DNA from: Endozoicomonas sp965261315
Lineage (GTDB): Bacteria > Pseudomonadota > Gammaproteobacteria > Pseudomonadales > Endozoicomonadaceae
NCBI GenBank assembly: GCA_965261315.1
Contig: CBDHDM010000088.1
Span: forward strand, 44,807-108,806
Length of the DNA stretch: 64,000 nucleotides
Direction: 5' to 3'
Part shown: positions 24,881 through 32,631 of the stretch, piece by piece
How the letters are laid out: every line of letters starts with the position of its first letter
Position numbering within the stretch: the first letter of the stretch is position 1
Translations under genes and position numbers: made by a program
The notes under the pieces: model-generated
What the model was told of the DNA's origin: nothing
Database searches by the model: none
Seen by the model: only the letters and a program-made list of their open reading frames with translations

Positions 24881-26188
24881 ATGTCCGATAGTCAAAACCC
24901 GTTGCTGAAAGATCTTCAGGCCCGCCAGCTCATCGCGCAGACCACTGCCGTCGAGGAACTGGACGCTCATTTGAGCGAACAGCCCCGGGTGCTCTATTGT
25001 GGCTTTGACCCCACTGCTGACAGCCTGCACCTTGGCCACCTGGTTCCGTTGCTGGTTCTCAAACGCTTCCAGGAAGCTGGCCATAAACCGATTGCCCTGG
25101 TGGGCGGAGCCACTGGCCTGATTGGTGACCCAAGCTTCAAAGCTGCTGAACGTCAATTGAATACGCCTGACGTGGTCGCTGGCTGGGTTGAAAAGATTAA
25201 AGGGCAGGTGAGCCAGTTCATAGACTTCGATTGTGGAGAAAACTCGGCTGTTGTCGCGAATAACCTGGACTGGACCGGTAACCTGAATGTTCTCGATTTC
25301 CTGAGAGATATTGGCAAGCACTTCTCTGTGAATGCCATGATTAACAAGGAATCTGTTCAGCAGCGGTTGAATCGTGAAGGTGCGGGTATCTCCTTTACCG
25401 AGTTCTCTTATGCATTGCTGCAGGGCATGGATTTTGCCGAGCTGAACCGTCGTTATGACTGTACTCTGCAGATTGGTGGTAGTGATCAGTGGGGTAATAT
25501 TGTCGGTGGTATTGACCTGGCCCGTCGTCAGAATAAATCCCGTGCATTTGGTTTAACGGTGCCTCTGATCACCAAGTCTGATGGTACCAAGTTTGGTAAG
25601 ACCGAGGGTGGCGCGGTATGGCTGGATTCCAGAAAAACCTCCCAGTACGCTTTTTACCAGTTTTGGATGAATACTGCGGATTCGGATGTTTATCGCTTCC
25701 TGAAATTCTTCACCTTCCTGAGCATGGAAGCCATTGATGCTATTGAGAAAGCAGATGCTGAGCGTCAGGGCAGACCAGAAGCGCAACAGATTCTTGCTCG
25801 TGAAGCGACTCGTCTGGTGCATGGCGAAGAGGGGCTGCAGGCTGCCGGGCGCATTACAGAGGCACTGTTCTCTGGCGATATTACTCAGCTTTCTGAGACT
25901 GATATGGAACAGCTGAAGCAGGATGGTCTGCCAAGTGCGACCATTGAACGGGCTGTACTGGAAGGTCAGGCCATGACCCAGCTTTTTGCGGAAGCCGGGA
26001 TGGTGAAGTCGGGTAAGCAGGTTAAAGATGCGCTGGGTAATAACGCAGTGTTCTTTAATGGAGAAGCTCGTGGTGCAGCGGATAACATGAACCTTCCTGA
26101 ATGCTTTGCTGCTGAGAAAGCCATGTACGGTCGATTCTTCCTGGTGAAGCTGGGTAAGAAGAATCACTTCCTGTTTGAAGTGGTTTGA
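24881..26188 (+). CDS. tyrS: Tyrosyl-tRNA synthetase
   Basis: Class I aminoacyl-tRNA synthetase that charges tRNA-Tyr. The Rossmann fold has the HIGH-type motif HLGHL in YCGFDPTADSLHLGHL and the KMSKS-type motif KFGKT. The tyrosine-binding segment QIGGSDQWGN is present. The C-terminal 80 residues form the S4-like RNA-binding domain (VKSGKQVKDALGNNAVFFNG). Length 435 residues (E. coli 424). The ATG is preceded by AGGAAAAGG. It is the last member of the Pseudomonas-like block in this window. Confidence 0.96.
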   Translation: MSDSQNPLLKDLQARQLIAQTTAVEELDAHLSEQPRVLYCGFDPTADSLHLGHLVPLLVLKRFQEAGHKPIALVGGATGLIGDPSFKAAERQLNTPDVVAGWVEKIKGQVSQFIDFDCGENSAVVANNLDWTGNLNVLDFLRDIGKHFSVNAMINKESVQQRLNREGAGISFTEFSYALLQGMDFAELNRRYDCTLQIGGSDQWGNIVGGIDLARRQNKSRAFGLTVPLITKSDGTKFGKTEGGAVWLDSRKTSQYAFYQFWMNTADSDVYRFLKFFTFLSMEAIDAIEKADAERQGRPEAQQILAREATRLVHGEEGLQAAGRITEALFSGDITQLSETDMEQLKQDGLPSATIERAVLEGQAMTQLFAEAGMVKSGKQVKDALGNNAVFFNGEARGAADNMNLPECFAAEKAMYGRFFLVKLGKKNHFLFEVV

Positions 26189-26262
26189 TTGAACCGCTGA
26201 TTGATTGCTGAAAGCTTCTTATAGTCATCGGGCAGTCCTGTCCCGGTGACTTAGTCGAATTA

Positions 26263-26844
26263 TTACCCTCTCCTTTCTTCGAACTTAACACACTGATAGC
26301 GGAAGCACTCCATGTCTTCGGGCCAGGAGCCGGGAGCCATGCCTGCTTTATTCTTCAAGTGAGCCAGAAACTGCCTTGGGTTAGGAAGCTGTTTCCATAC
26401 CTGGGGCAAGAACGTTGCAGAATATTGAGGGTTTCGGATTAATAACCCATCAGTACCAGGGCGCAGCTGTTTAAGCAGGTCCCTTTCGTCAGAAATTTCC
26501 ATTTGCTGCTGAGGGGTCAGTATGGATATTTCCACCTTTATTTCAGTTAACTCATTTTCCGTAACGGGTGGAAACCGTGGGTCACGAAATGCGCTGGCGA
26601 AGGCATTGTGGATTACGTCATCCAGCAGAGTCCGGTGAGCCTGGGTTGAGCCAATGCAGCCCCGAAGAACGCCCCGCTTTTGAAGAGTGACAAAGCTGGC
26701 GGCTTTTTGCAGAAAGAAATCGGGCTGATCCTCCTTCTCTTGTATTTGTTCAGGTGGCAGGCCCCGTGTACACCCCTCACTGATCGTCTTGCGGGCAAGG
26801 CGCAGTAATTCTCTTTTCTGGTTTTCTGTGGGTTCGGTTTGCAC
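26263..26844 (-). CDS. amrA: AMMECR1-domain protein (AmmeMemoRadiSam system A)
   Basis: 193-residue AMMECR1-family protein. Landmarks are FVTLQKRGVLRGCIGSTQ (family core LRGCIG), DPRFPPVTENELTEIKVEIS (E-L-x-x-I-x-V-x-x-S) and LRPGTDGLLI. Molecular function is unknown. In bacteria and archaea it recurs beside a Memo-family protein and a radical-SAM enzyme, both of which are here, so the three probably act in one pathway. The Memo gene lies 166 nt upstream on the same strand. Confidence 0.9.
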   Translation of the reverse strand: MQTEPTENQKRELLRLARKTISEGCTRGLPPEQIQEKEDQPDFFLQKAASFVTLQKRGVLRGCIGSTQAHRTLLDDVIHNAFASAFRDPRFPPVTENELTEIKVEISILTPQQQMEISDERDLLKQLRPGTDGLLIRNPQYSATFLPQVWKQLPNPRQFLAHLKNKAGMAPGSWPEDMECFRYQCVKFEERRG

Positions 26845-27010
26845 AGTAGAAATTCCCGTTTTCCTTCATTAGAAGCTTGGACTGCCCCTTTCTGGTTTTT
26901 ATCGTCACCCGACAGCGCCTCTGAATAATGGCCTTTCTATCTATAGTGGTTGAGAGCCTGCTGCAGGCTGTCTCTGAAGACTTTGCTTAATAACCTTTAC
27001 TGAATAACCT

Positions 27011-27790
27011 TCATTGAACAACAAAGGCGCCGTAACCCACCACTCGATTTTTATCGCCAGCTGTATCTCCAGAGTTGCGTACATCCAGGGTAATGACATC
27101 CATTCCCCGGCGCTGGGCAACCTTCAACATGCCATTAAGAGGATAGCAGCCGCAGGCCTGTCCACCGGTTAAATTGCTGCTGAGCTGCTCTATCTGTTTT
27201 ACTGTCTTGTTATCCCGGTAACAGGCCTCTTCGTAATTGTGATAATGACTGAGGTCGGAGCTGATAATGATCAGGGTTTCTTCTCCCCCCCAGAGGTGAT
27301 CGATCACTTCAGCAACTGCCAGAGGGCTGGCATCACCAACAACAATGGGGATCAGTTTGAAGTCATCCAGGCAGGTTTGAAGAAATGGACATTGAACTTC
27401 AAGGCTGTGTTCATAAGCATGGGCCTTGTCGAGTATTTGCATCTGGCTGAAGGTTTTAATCTCCTCCATGGCTTCTGTGTCCAGTGGAATGGTGCCCAGC
27501 GGGGTTGAGAATGCTTCGCAGGCCGGAAGGGCCATGCCTTGTAATGGAACCCTGTGAGAAGGTCCCAGCAGCACAACTCGCCGGATGTTCTCTTTCATGG
27601 AGTCCAGCAAACGATAGGCGCTGGCGGCTACAGGGCCTGAGTAAATAAAGCCCGCATGGGGAACAATCAGAGCTTTGGGTGAGAAATCTCTGGATTTTGC
27701 ATCGCTGACCAGTTCTTTGACGACGTGATCCAGTGCGCTGGGTGAGTCGGGATAAAACGTCCCGGCAACGGCGGGTTGGCGAATAATCAT
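27011..27790 (-). CDS. amrB: Memo-family protein (AmmeMemoRadiSam system B)
   Basis: 259-residue homologue of human MEMO1, a dioxygenase-like fold related to the class III extradiol enzymes and reported to bind metal. Landmarks are RQPAVAGTFYPDSP at the N-terminus, VPHAGFIYSG, LLGPSHRVP, SLEVQCPFLQ and ISSDLSHYHNY; His and Asp of these motifs form the putative metal site. The start at ATG 27790 is set by GGGGGAG eight bases upstream; an in-frame start at 27829 lacks this. Shares a 167-bp divergent region with the radical-SAM gene. Confidence 0.92.
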   Translation of the reverse strand: MIIRQPAVAGTFYPDSPSALDHVVKELVSDAKSRDFSPKALIVPHAGFIYSGPVAASAYRLLDSMKENIRRVVLLGPSHRVPLQGMALPACEAFSTPLGTIPLDTEAMEEIKTFSQMQILDKAHAYEHSLEVQCPFLQTCLDDFKLIPIVVGDASPLAVAEVIDHLWGGEETLIIISSDLSHYHNYEEACYRDNKTVKQIEQLSSNLTGGQACGCYPLNGMLKVAQRRGMDVITLDVRNSGDTAGDKNRVVGYGAFVVQ

Positions 27791-27957
27791 TATGGGTTCT
27801 CCCCCGAGAGTGGCTGGATCTGCCTGCACATTTTAAGCGAAAAGAACCCCTCTCTTTTTTCTGTCGCTCAATAAATGCTGGTAGAGCCTATAATTATAGT
27901 CCTGCTTCTTAACCTCAGGATGATGATCAGGCAACGAACCTGATCCGGAGAGGGAAC

Positions 27958-29058
27958 ATGCTTAGGGAAAAAACACCCGGCGGAAATGTGCCGACAGACT
28001 ATTGGCACACGCTTGATGATGGACGTATTCAGTGTGATCTATGCCCCAGGGCCTGCAAGCTTCGAGAAGGTCAACAGGGTCTCTGTTTTGTCCGGGCCTG
28101 TGAAGGTGGGAAAATAGTTCTCACCAGTTATGGCCGCTCCAGTGGTTTTTGTATTGATCCGGTTGAGAAGAAGCCACTGAATCACTTTCTTCCGGGTACC
28201 CCCATTCTTTCCTTTGGTACCGCGGGTTGTAATCTTGCCTGTAAGTTTTGTCAGAACTGGGATATGAGCAAATCCAGGGAGATGGATACACTGGCAGCCC
28301 AGGCCATGCCTGAACATCTGGCCGCTGCTGCGGAGCAGACGGGCTGTCGTTCACTGGCGTATACCTATAATGATCCAATCATTTTTATGGAATATGCCAT
28401 TGATGTTGCCCAGGCTGCAGCGGAGAAGGGAATTAAATCAGTGGCGGTTTCAGCGGGGTATATTTGTGATCAGCCAAGAGAAGAGTTCTTCCGCTATATG
28501 GATGCAGCCAATATTGATCTGAAAGCATTCAGTGAAAATTTTTATCGGAAGATCTGCGGGGGAGCTCTGCAGCCAGTTTTGGAAACGCTGAAGTATTTAA
28601 AGCATGAAACCTCTGTCTGGTTTGAAATTACGACTCTGCTTATTCCCGGTGAAAATGATTCTGACCATGAACTGAACGATATGTGTCAGTGGATTGTTGA
28701 GCATCTGGGGATTGATGTCCCCATTCACTTCACAGCATTTCATCCCGACTGGAAAATGAGAGATCATCCCAGCACTCCTGCCGCTACGCTTACCAGGGCC
28801 AGACAAATCGCGCTTAATCACGGTATCCGTTACGCCTACACTGGTAATGTCCATGACTCGGATGGTGGCAGCACACGTTGTCATCAATGCAATAGCATGC
28901 TGATTGAGCGGGACTGGTATGTTCTGGGTGAATGGGGCGTGAGAGCTTCTGAAGGTAAAGGCTGCTGTCAGAAATGCGGAGCGACTGTCGCCGGTGTTTT
29001 TGAAGAACAGCCGGGAGTCTGGGGGAGCCGCCGGGTTCCCGTTAAGATTCTGACCTGA
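27958..29058 (+). CDS. amrS: Radical-SAM enzyme of the AmmeMemoRadiSam system
   Basis: 366-residue radical-SAM protein of the PflA-like group. The [4Fe-4S] motif is CNLACKFC (Cys91, Cys95, Cys98), followed by QNWDMS. The N-terminal CDLCPRACKLREGQQGLCFVR and the C-terminal CHQCNSM...CQKCG are extra cysteine clusters that may bind a second metal centre. The Gly-rich SAM region follows (LAYTYNDPIIFMEYAID). The substrate is unknown. Its partners AMMECR1 and Memo are encoded divergently just upstream. GGAGAGGG precedes the ATG. Confidence 0.93.
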   Translation: MLREKTPGGNVPTDYWHTLDDGRIQCDLCPRACKLREGQQGLCFVRACEGGKIVLTSYGRSSGFCIDPVEKKPLNHFLPGTPILSFGTAGCNLACKFCQNWDMSKSREMDTLAAQAMPEHLAAAAEQTGCRSLAYTYNDPIIFMEYAIDVAQAAAEKGIKSVAVSAGYICDQPREEFFRYMDAANIDLKAFSENFYRKICGGALQPVLETLKYLKHETSVWFEITTLLIPGENDSDHELNDMCQWIVEHLGIDVPIHFTAFHPDWKMRDHPSTPAATLTRARQIALNHGIRYAYTGNVHDSDGGSTRCHQCNSMLIERDWYVLGEWGVRASEGKGCCQKCGATVAGVFEEQPGVWGSRRVPVKILT

Positions 29059-29245
29059 AATTTCCAGACAACACCTGTTCTGATTTGTTGTGCTAAGAAA
29101 GGCAGAAAATAATGGCGAACTTTTAGAAAGGCCAGGCGGGATAAAGGAGCGCCGCAGAACAGGGAGAGCATCGGCACGCACCGGTAAACAAAAGTACTAA
29201 ATATTATAGTTGTCGTTTATTTGGTGTGCGTACCAGATTGTCGGC

Positions 29246-29587
29246 TCAGTCAAAATAGGAAGCGGCACTTCCCATTTGTGACCACTTGGCATCATTTTTC
29301 AACTTTTTGGCAGCTTCTGCTCTTTCCAGTAACTCTGGTAGGTTTGTGCTTTGAAGGGCTGGTTCTTCAATAGTTGTAATCGGGTGAGGGGGTGTTCCCA
29401 GGGATGTCAGGCAGGCATCCAGTATGGTCTGGGTTTCGGGGATGCTGCTGAGCTGGCGGTAATGGTGTAACTGCTGCTCAAGGTTTTCATCTGAAAGGTG
29501 CAGAGTTTCATTAAATTCTAAACGTATCTGACGTCGCGCCGCCAGAAGCTGCTCAAGAGTCGACCTGGAGAGGTTGAGTGTGGACAC
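29246..29587 (-). CDS. Small hypothetical protein (113 aa)
   Basis: Not recognised. GTG start at 29587 with GAGGG about nine bases upstream. Predicted mainly helical, acidic, without signal peptide or membrane segment; an N-terminal Leu/Arg/Glu-rich helix (RSTLEQLLAARRQIRLEFNE) and a C-terminal Lys/Ala helix. It stands alone between amrS and the YkgJ-type gene. It could be a real conserved small gene or a chance frame. Confidence 0.5.
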   Translation of the reverse strand: MSTLNLSRSTLEQLLAARRQIRLEFNETLHLSDENLEQQLHHYRQLSSIPETQTILDACLTSLGTPPHPITTIEEPALQSTNLPELLERAEAAKKLKNDAKWSQMGSAASYFD

Positions 29588-29916
29588 GATAATAAGCCCT
29601 CATTTCATTGTTATCGTAAGGGGGTTGAAACGCTTATTTTATTTCAAGCTTCTGACTGTGCATGATCTTCGAAGACATCATGAAGTTTTGAGTAGAGCGT
29701 ACATTGGGAACTTCAGGCTTTACTGTTTGGTCTAACCGATCAATTCAATGTATTCAGAAAATGAAAATACCACTAAATTTTGAGACATTATTTTACAGGC
29801 AGAGGTTCGCAGGAAATTTGCCCTGGAGCAATTATACGTTTATTAAAAAGGGTTAAAGGTGACTGCGACATTGGACAATAGAATAATTCTTACAATAACA
29901 GGACATAGTAATCATC
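29588..29916. other. Intergenic region without recognised features
   Basis: About 330 bp, AT-rich, upstream of both flanking genes, which diverge. I see no gene, hairpin or repeat of note. Confidence 0.4.
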
Positions 29917-30357
29917 GTGCCAGATATGGTTAACCGGATCGAAACCAGAGACATTACTTCTTCCAGTAAATGCGATCAGTGTACTGCTCTTTGTTGCTCT
30001 TATATTACTCAAGAGCTGGATACCCCTCGCAGCATGCAGGCATTTGATGTGCTGCTCTGGCAGGTTGCCCATAAGGGGGTTCACGTTTTCAGGGATGGCA
30101 ATGGCTGGTATTTGCTCTGTCAGACCCAGTGCGAATTTCTATTGCCCCATAATCGCTGTGGTATCTATGAGCGCCGACCCATTATCTGCCGGGAACACAG
30201 TAACGAAGCCTGTGAGATTGATGCACCCATCAATGACGGTTGCGAGCTGTATTTTCAGACTTATGAAGAGTTGGATGCTTATTGCCGCCAGCGCTTTAAA
30301 ACCTGGGATAAGCGGCTGGAGAAGTTTGAAGCGGAACAGGCAAGAAAAGAACGGTAG
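29917..30357 (+). CDS. YkgJ-family cysteine cluster protein
   Basis: 146-residue protein of the YkgJ/CxxCxxCC family, thought to bind Zn or an Fe-S cluster; function unknown. The cluster is CDQCTALCCSY near the N-terminus, then CQTQCEFLLPHNRCGIYERR and PIICREH. The charged helical tail is typical. Start GTG 29917 (ATG 29926 is equally possible; AGGA lies upstream but distant). A repeat element overlaps its stop codon. Confidence 0.85.
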   Translation: MPDMVNRIETRDITSSSKCDQCTALCCSYITQELDTPRSMQAFDVLLWQVAHKGVHVFRDGNGWYLLCQTQCEFLLPHNRCGIYERRPIICREHSNEACEIDAPINDGCELYFQTYEELDAYCRQRFKTWDKRLEKFEAEQARKER

Positions 30358-30430
30358 GTCGGTTCCCCGTTCAGGGGAGCCGACCTATTTGAGGTAGGGA
30401 TATCATTGTCGGTTTCATGCTGAAACCGAC
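30355..30430. repeat. Paired hairpin repeat between the YkgJ gene and lamB
   Basis: First hairpin TAGGTCGGtTCCCC (30355-30368) / GGGGaGCCGACCTA (30374-30387); second GTCGGTTTCA (30408-30417) / TGAAACCGAC (30421-30430). The GTAGGTCGGTT start and AACCGACCTAC end also pair with each other, so the whole unit can fold as one cruciform. It looks like a REP-type dispersed element and lies between two convergent genes, where it can act as a barrier to read-through. Confidence 0.75.
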
Positions 30431-30440
30431 CTACGCTGGA

Positions 30441-32033
30441 TTAAAACCAGATCTCCATCTGGGCGCCGTAGGTCCAGCCATCAGATTTGCTGCCATAGGC
30501 ATTCATTACTTGCTGGGCTGTGGTGAAGGTATCGAAGTATTCTAAACCGAGAGCGTTGCAGGTGGATTTGTTCGCAGCCGTGCAAGTTTCACCGGTGAGT
30601 GTGTTAGGCGTATTATCTGTGTTTAAACCGTCTGCAAGTGAAGCTTTATTCCAGTTTGCATAAGTTGCAAAAACACGGAGCTGTGGTCTTACCCAGTTGC
30701 CAAACTGTGGGTGGAACTGCTGAGCAATGGTGAATTTCCAAAGCTTGCTTTTGAAGAGACTGCTGCTGTTTAGAGTTTTATCATCGGTGCCGCTCAAGAA
30801 GGATGAGTGAGCATTTTTTACTTGGTCATAGCCTAACTCGATAGTAGTGCTGGTCAGGTCATTCCAGTTCCAGGAAGGACGAATACCTGCAGTTATCCAC
30901 GTGTTTTTCTTGCCGAAATTGGGATATAAGTCATTTTTGTCATATTTGACTTGGGTCAACCCTACTACGTACATCATATCGAGTTTCGGCATCAGGGAGA
31001 CTGCGCCATGATCCATTACACGCCAGAGCTTGTTGCCCTTATACCAGTCTGTAGTTTGCAGGTAAGAGCCGGCAGTTCCCGTTCCTGGCCCGGTCATTGC
31101 GTCGGTCGCGTACTGAACAATAAATTTATTGAAGCCTCCAAGAACGTCCGAAGTCAGCTCTCCGGTGAACATCCAGCCGTTTTTGTCGAAGGTGCCCTTG
31201 TTATATACAGGATTGGGAGCAGCACCAGCAGTGAGCTTGTCAGGTGGACTACCTACACCATAATCCAGTCCAAGTTCAAGCTTTAAGTTTTGCATTAGCG
31301 TAATATCGTTCCAGCGAAAGTCGAGAATATTAGTTGTGATGTCTGCCGTTTGGTAACCGGCAGGTTTAGATGTATAAGCATTAGCTGCATCAGGTTCATC
31401 ATAGGCTGACCATGGTAGATAGAGAACCTTGTTCTGATTTCTCACCCAGGCGACATCAAGCTTACCCATACCGACATCAATATTCTCGATACCTACACCT
31501 GGACCAGACACATTCCAGTAGTAATAGTCGATCATATGCACATCATGACGGTTATAAAGACGCTTGCCGACCCACAGGGTTGAACCGGGAAGTGCATCCC
31601 CAAAGACACCTTTGGCTTTCAGGTTCATCTCCCGAACTGCGGGCTCAGTTGTCTCATAGTCATCCTGCTGCGCTACTTTGTAGGCGATGTTGGTGTCCAG
31701 ATAAAACTGCACGCCATCCTGATCAAACAGATTCGCACCAAACCTCAATTCGGCGTAAGTCTCGCACTCATTGCCCAAGCGGTACTTTGAGGGAGCACCG
31801 GCCGCTTTGAAGCACAGTTGTTGCCCCCCCTTATCGGTGCTGCCAATACCTGAGCGGGCATAAGCGGTGAAATCAATATCGTCACCAGTCACTGCCATTG
31901 CGCAGGTAGAAGCCGAAGCAATAGCCACAGCACCACAGTATTGGCAGGAACGGCGTGTGATTGCAGATACCGCTCCGGAAATGGCTTTTAACCGGGTTTC
32001 TGGGTTCGAAGAGAGTTGATGCCTGGAAAGCAT
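30441..32033 (-). CDS. lamB: Maltoporin LamB
   Basis: Outer-membrane maltodextrin-selective porin. A long signal region (about 48 residues, cleavage likely near TCAMA/VTGDD) is followed by FTAYARSGIGS, the usual LamB N-terminus, alternating beta-strands with Trp/Tyr (LWVGKRLYNRHDVHMIDYYY), and the terminal EIWF with final Phe needed for outer-membrane insertion. Length 530 residues (E. coli precursor 446); some outer loops seem enlarged. An SD-like AAGGTAGG precedes the ATG. It is the last gene of malEFGK-malQ-lamB, separated from malQ by a 598-bp gap, so it may have its own promoter. Confidence 0.9.
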   Translation of the reverse strand: MLSRHQLSSNPETRLKAISGAVSAITRRSCQYCGAVAIASASTCAMAVTGDDIDFTAYARSGIGSTDKGGQQLCFKAAGAPSKYRLGNECETYAELRFGANLFDQDGVQFYLDTNIAYKVAQQDDYETTEPAVREMNLKAKGVFGDALPGSTLWVGKRLYNRHDVHMIDYYYWNVSGPGVGIENIDVGMGKLDVAWVRNQNKVLYLPWSAYDEPDAANAYTSKPAGYQTADITTNILDFRWNDITLMQNLKLELGLDYGVGSPPDKLTAGAAPNPVYNKGTFDKNGWMFTGELTSDVLGGFNKFIVQYATDAMTGPGTGTAGSYLQTTDWYKGNKLWRVMDHGAVSLMPKLDMMYVVGLTQVKYDKNDLYPNFGKKNTWITAGIRPSWNWNDLTSTTIELGYDQVKNAHSSFLSGTDDKTLNSSSLFKSKLWKFTIAQQFHPQFGNWVRPQLRVFATYANWNKASLADGLNTDNTPNTLTGETCTAANKSTCNALGLEYFDTFTTAQQVMNAYGSKSDGWTYGAQMEIWF

Positions 32034-32440
32034 GTTTAGCCTACCTTGTGTGTTTCTCTGGCTCTGGCTTTCTTTATCATCATGCTATTCATAATAAACA
32101 CGATGTTCTTCAAGGCAGCCGCGTTACGTTTTAGAAACGGGCGTACACGAAAGCAAGCAGCCATACGTTAATGTGTGTTGAAAAATCAAGGCCCGCTTTC
32201 CATGCAGGAAGAAGGAGTATTGGTGCGTCGTATAAATTGAGTTGTACTGAATGTCTGAATACAACTTCGACGAAAGGTTGTTGGGTATCCCGATTTTTTA
32301 TCTCTGGCTAAAAACCAGCTAGCCAGAGTCTTCTAAGAATTTAGTTCAGGATTGATGTTCGGGCAAAAAATGATTTTTGGAGGAAGATTTTTCTGAAGAG
32401 GAGGTTGTCGCAACAGGTCTTAAATGCCGGTTTATACCAT
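32034..32440. other. Upstream region of lamB
   Basis: Noncoding. A separate lamB promoter probably lies here given the distance from malQ. I see no clear MalT or CRP box. Confidence 0.4.
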
Positions 32441-32575
32441 CGTCGTTCCCGCGAAGGCGGGAACCCACCACCAACAGTGGATCTCCGCCTTCGCGGAGAT
32501 GACGGCTAAGTGTTTATTCCACTCTGACGTACCTTTTGCGACAGCCTCCTTCGCGGGGATGACGGATGGGTGTTA
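32441..32575. repeat. REP-like hairpin cluster between malQ and lamB
   Basis: GTTCCCGC-GAAG-GCGGGAAC (32445-32464) and ATCTCCGC-CTTC-GCGGAGAT (32481-32500) are perfect hairpins, followed by a partial unit (CTTCGCGGGGATGACGG, about 32549-32565). The CGTC-TTCCCGCGAAGGCGGGAA pattern is a dispersed palindrome common in proteobacterial genomes. It may stabilise upstream malQ mRNA or reduce transcription into lamB. Confidence 0.8.
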
Positions 32576-32631
32576 ATTCTCCCTTTTTCGACAACCTCTT
32601 TTCCGGCTAACGGGCGGCGGGCAGCGTTCAT

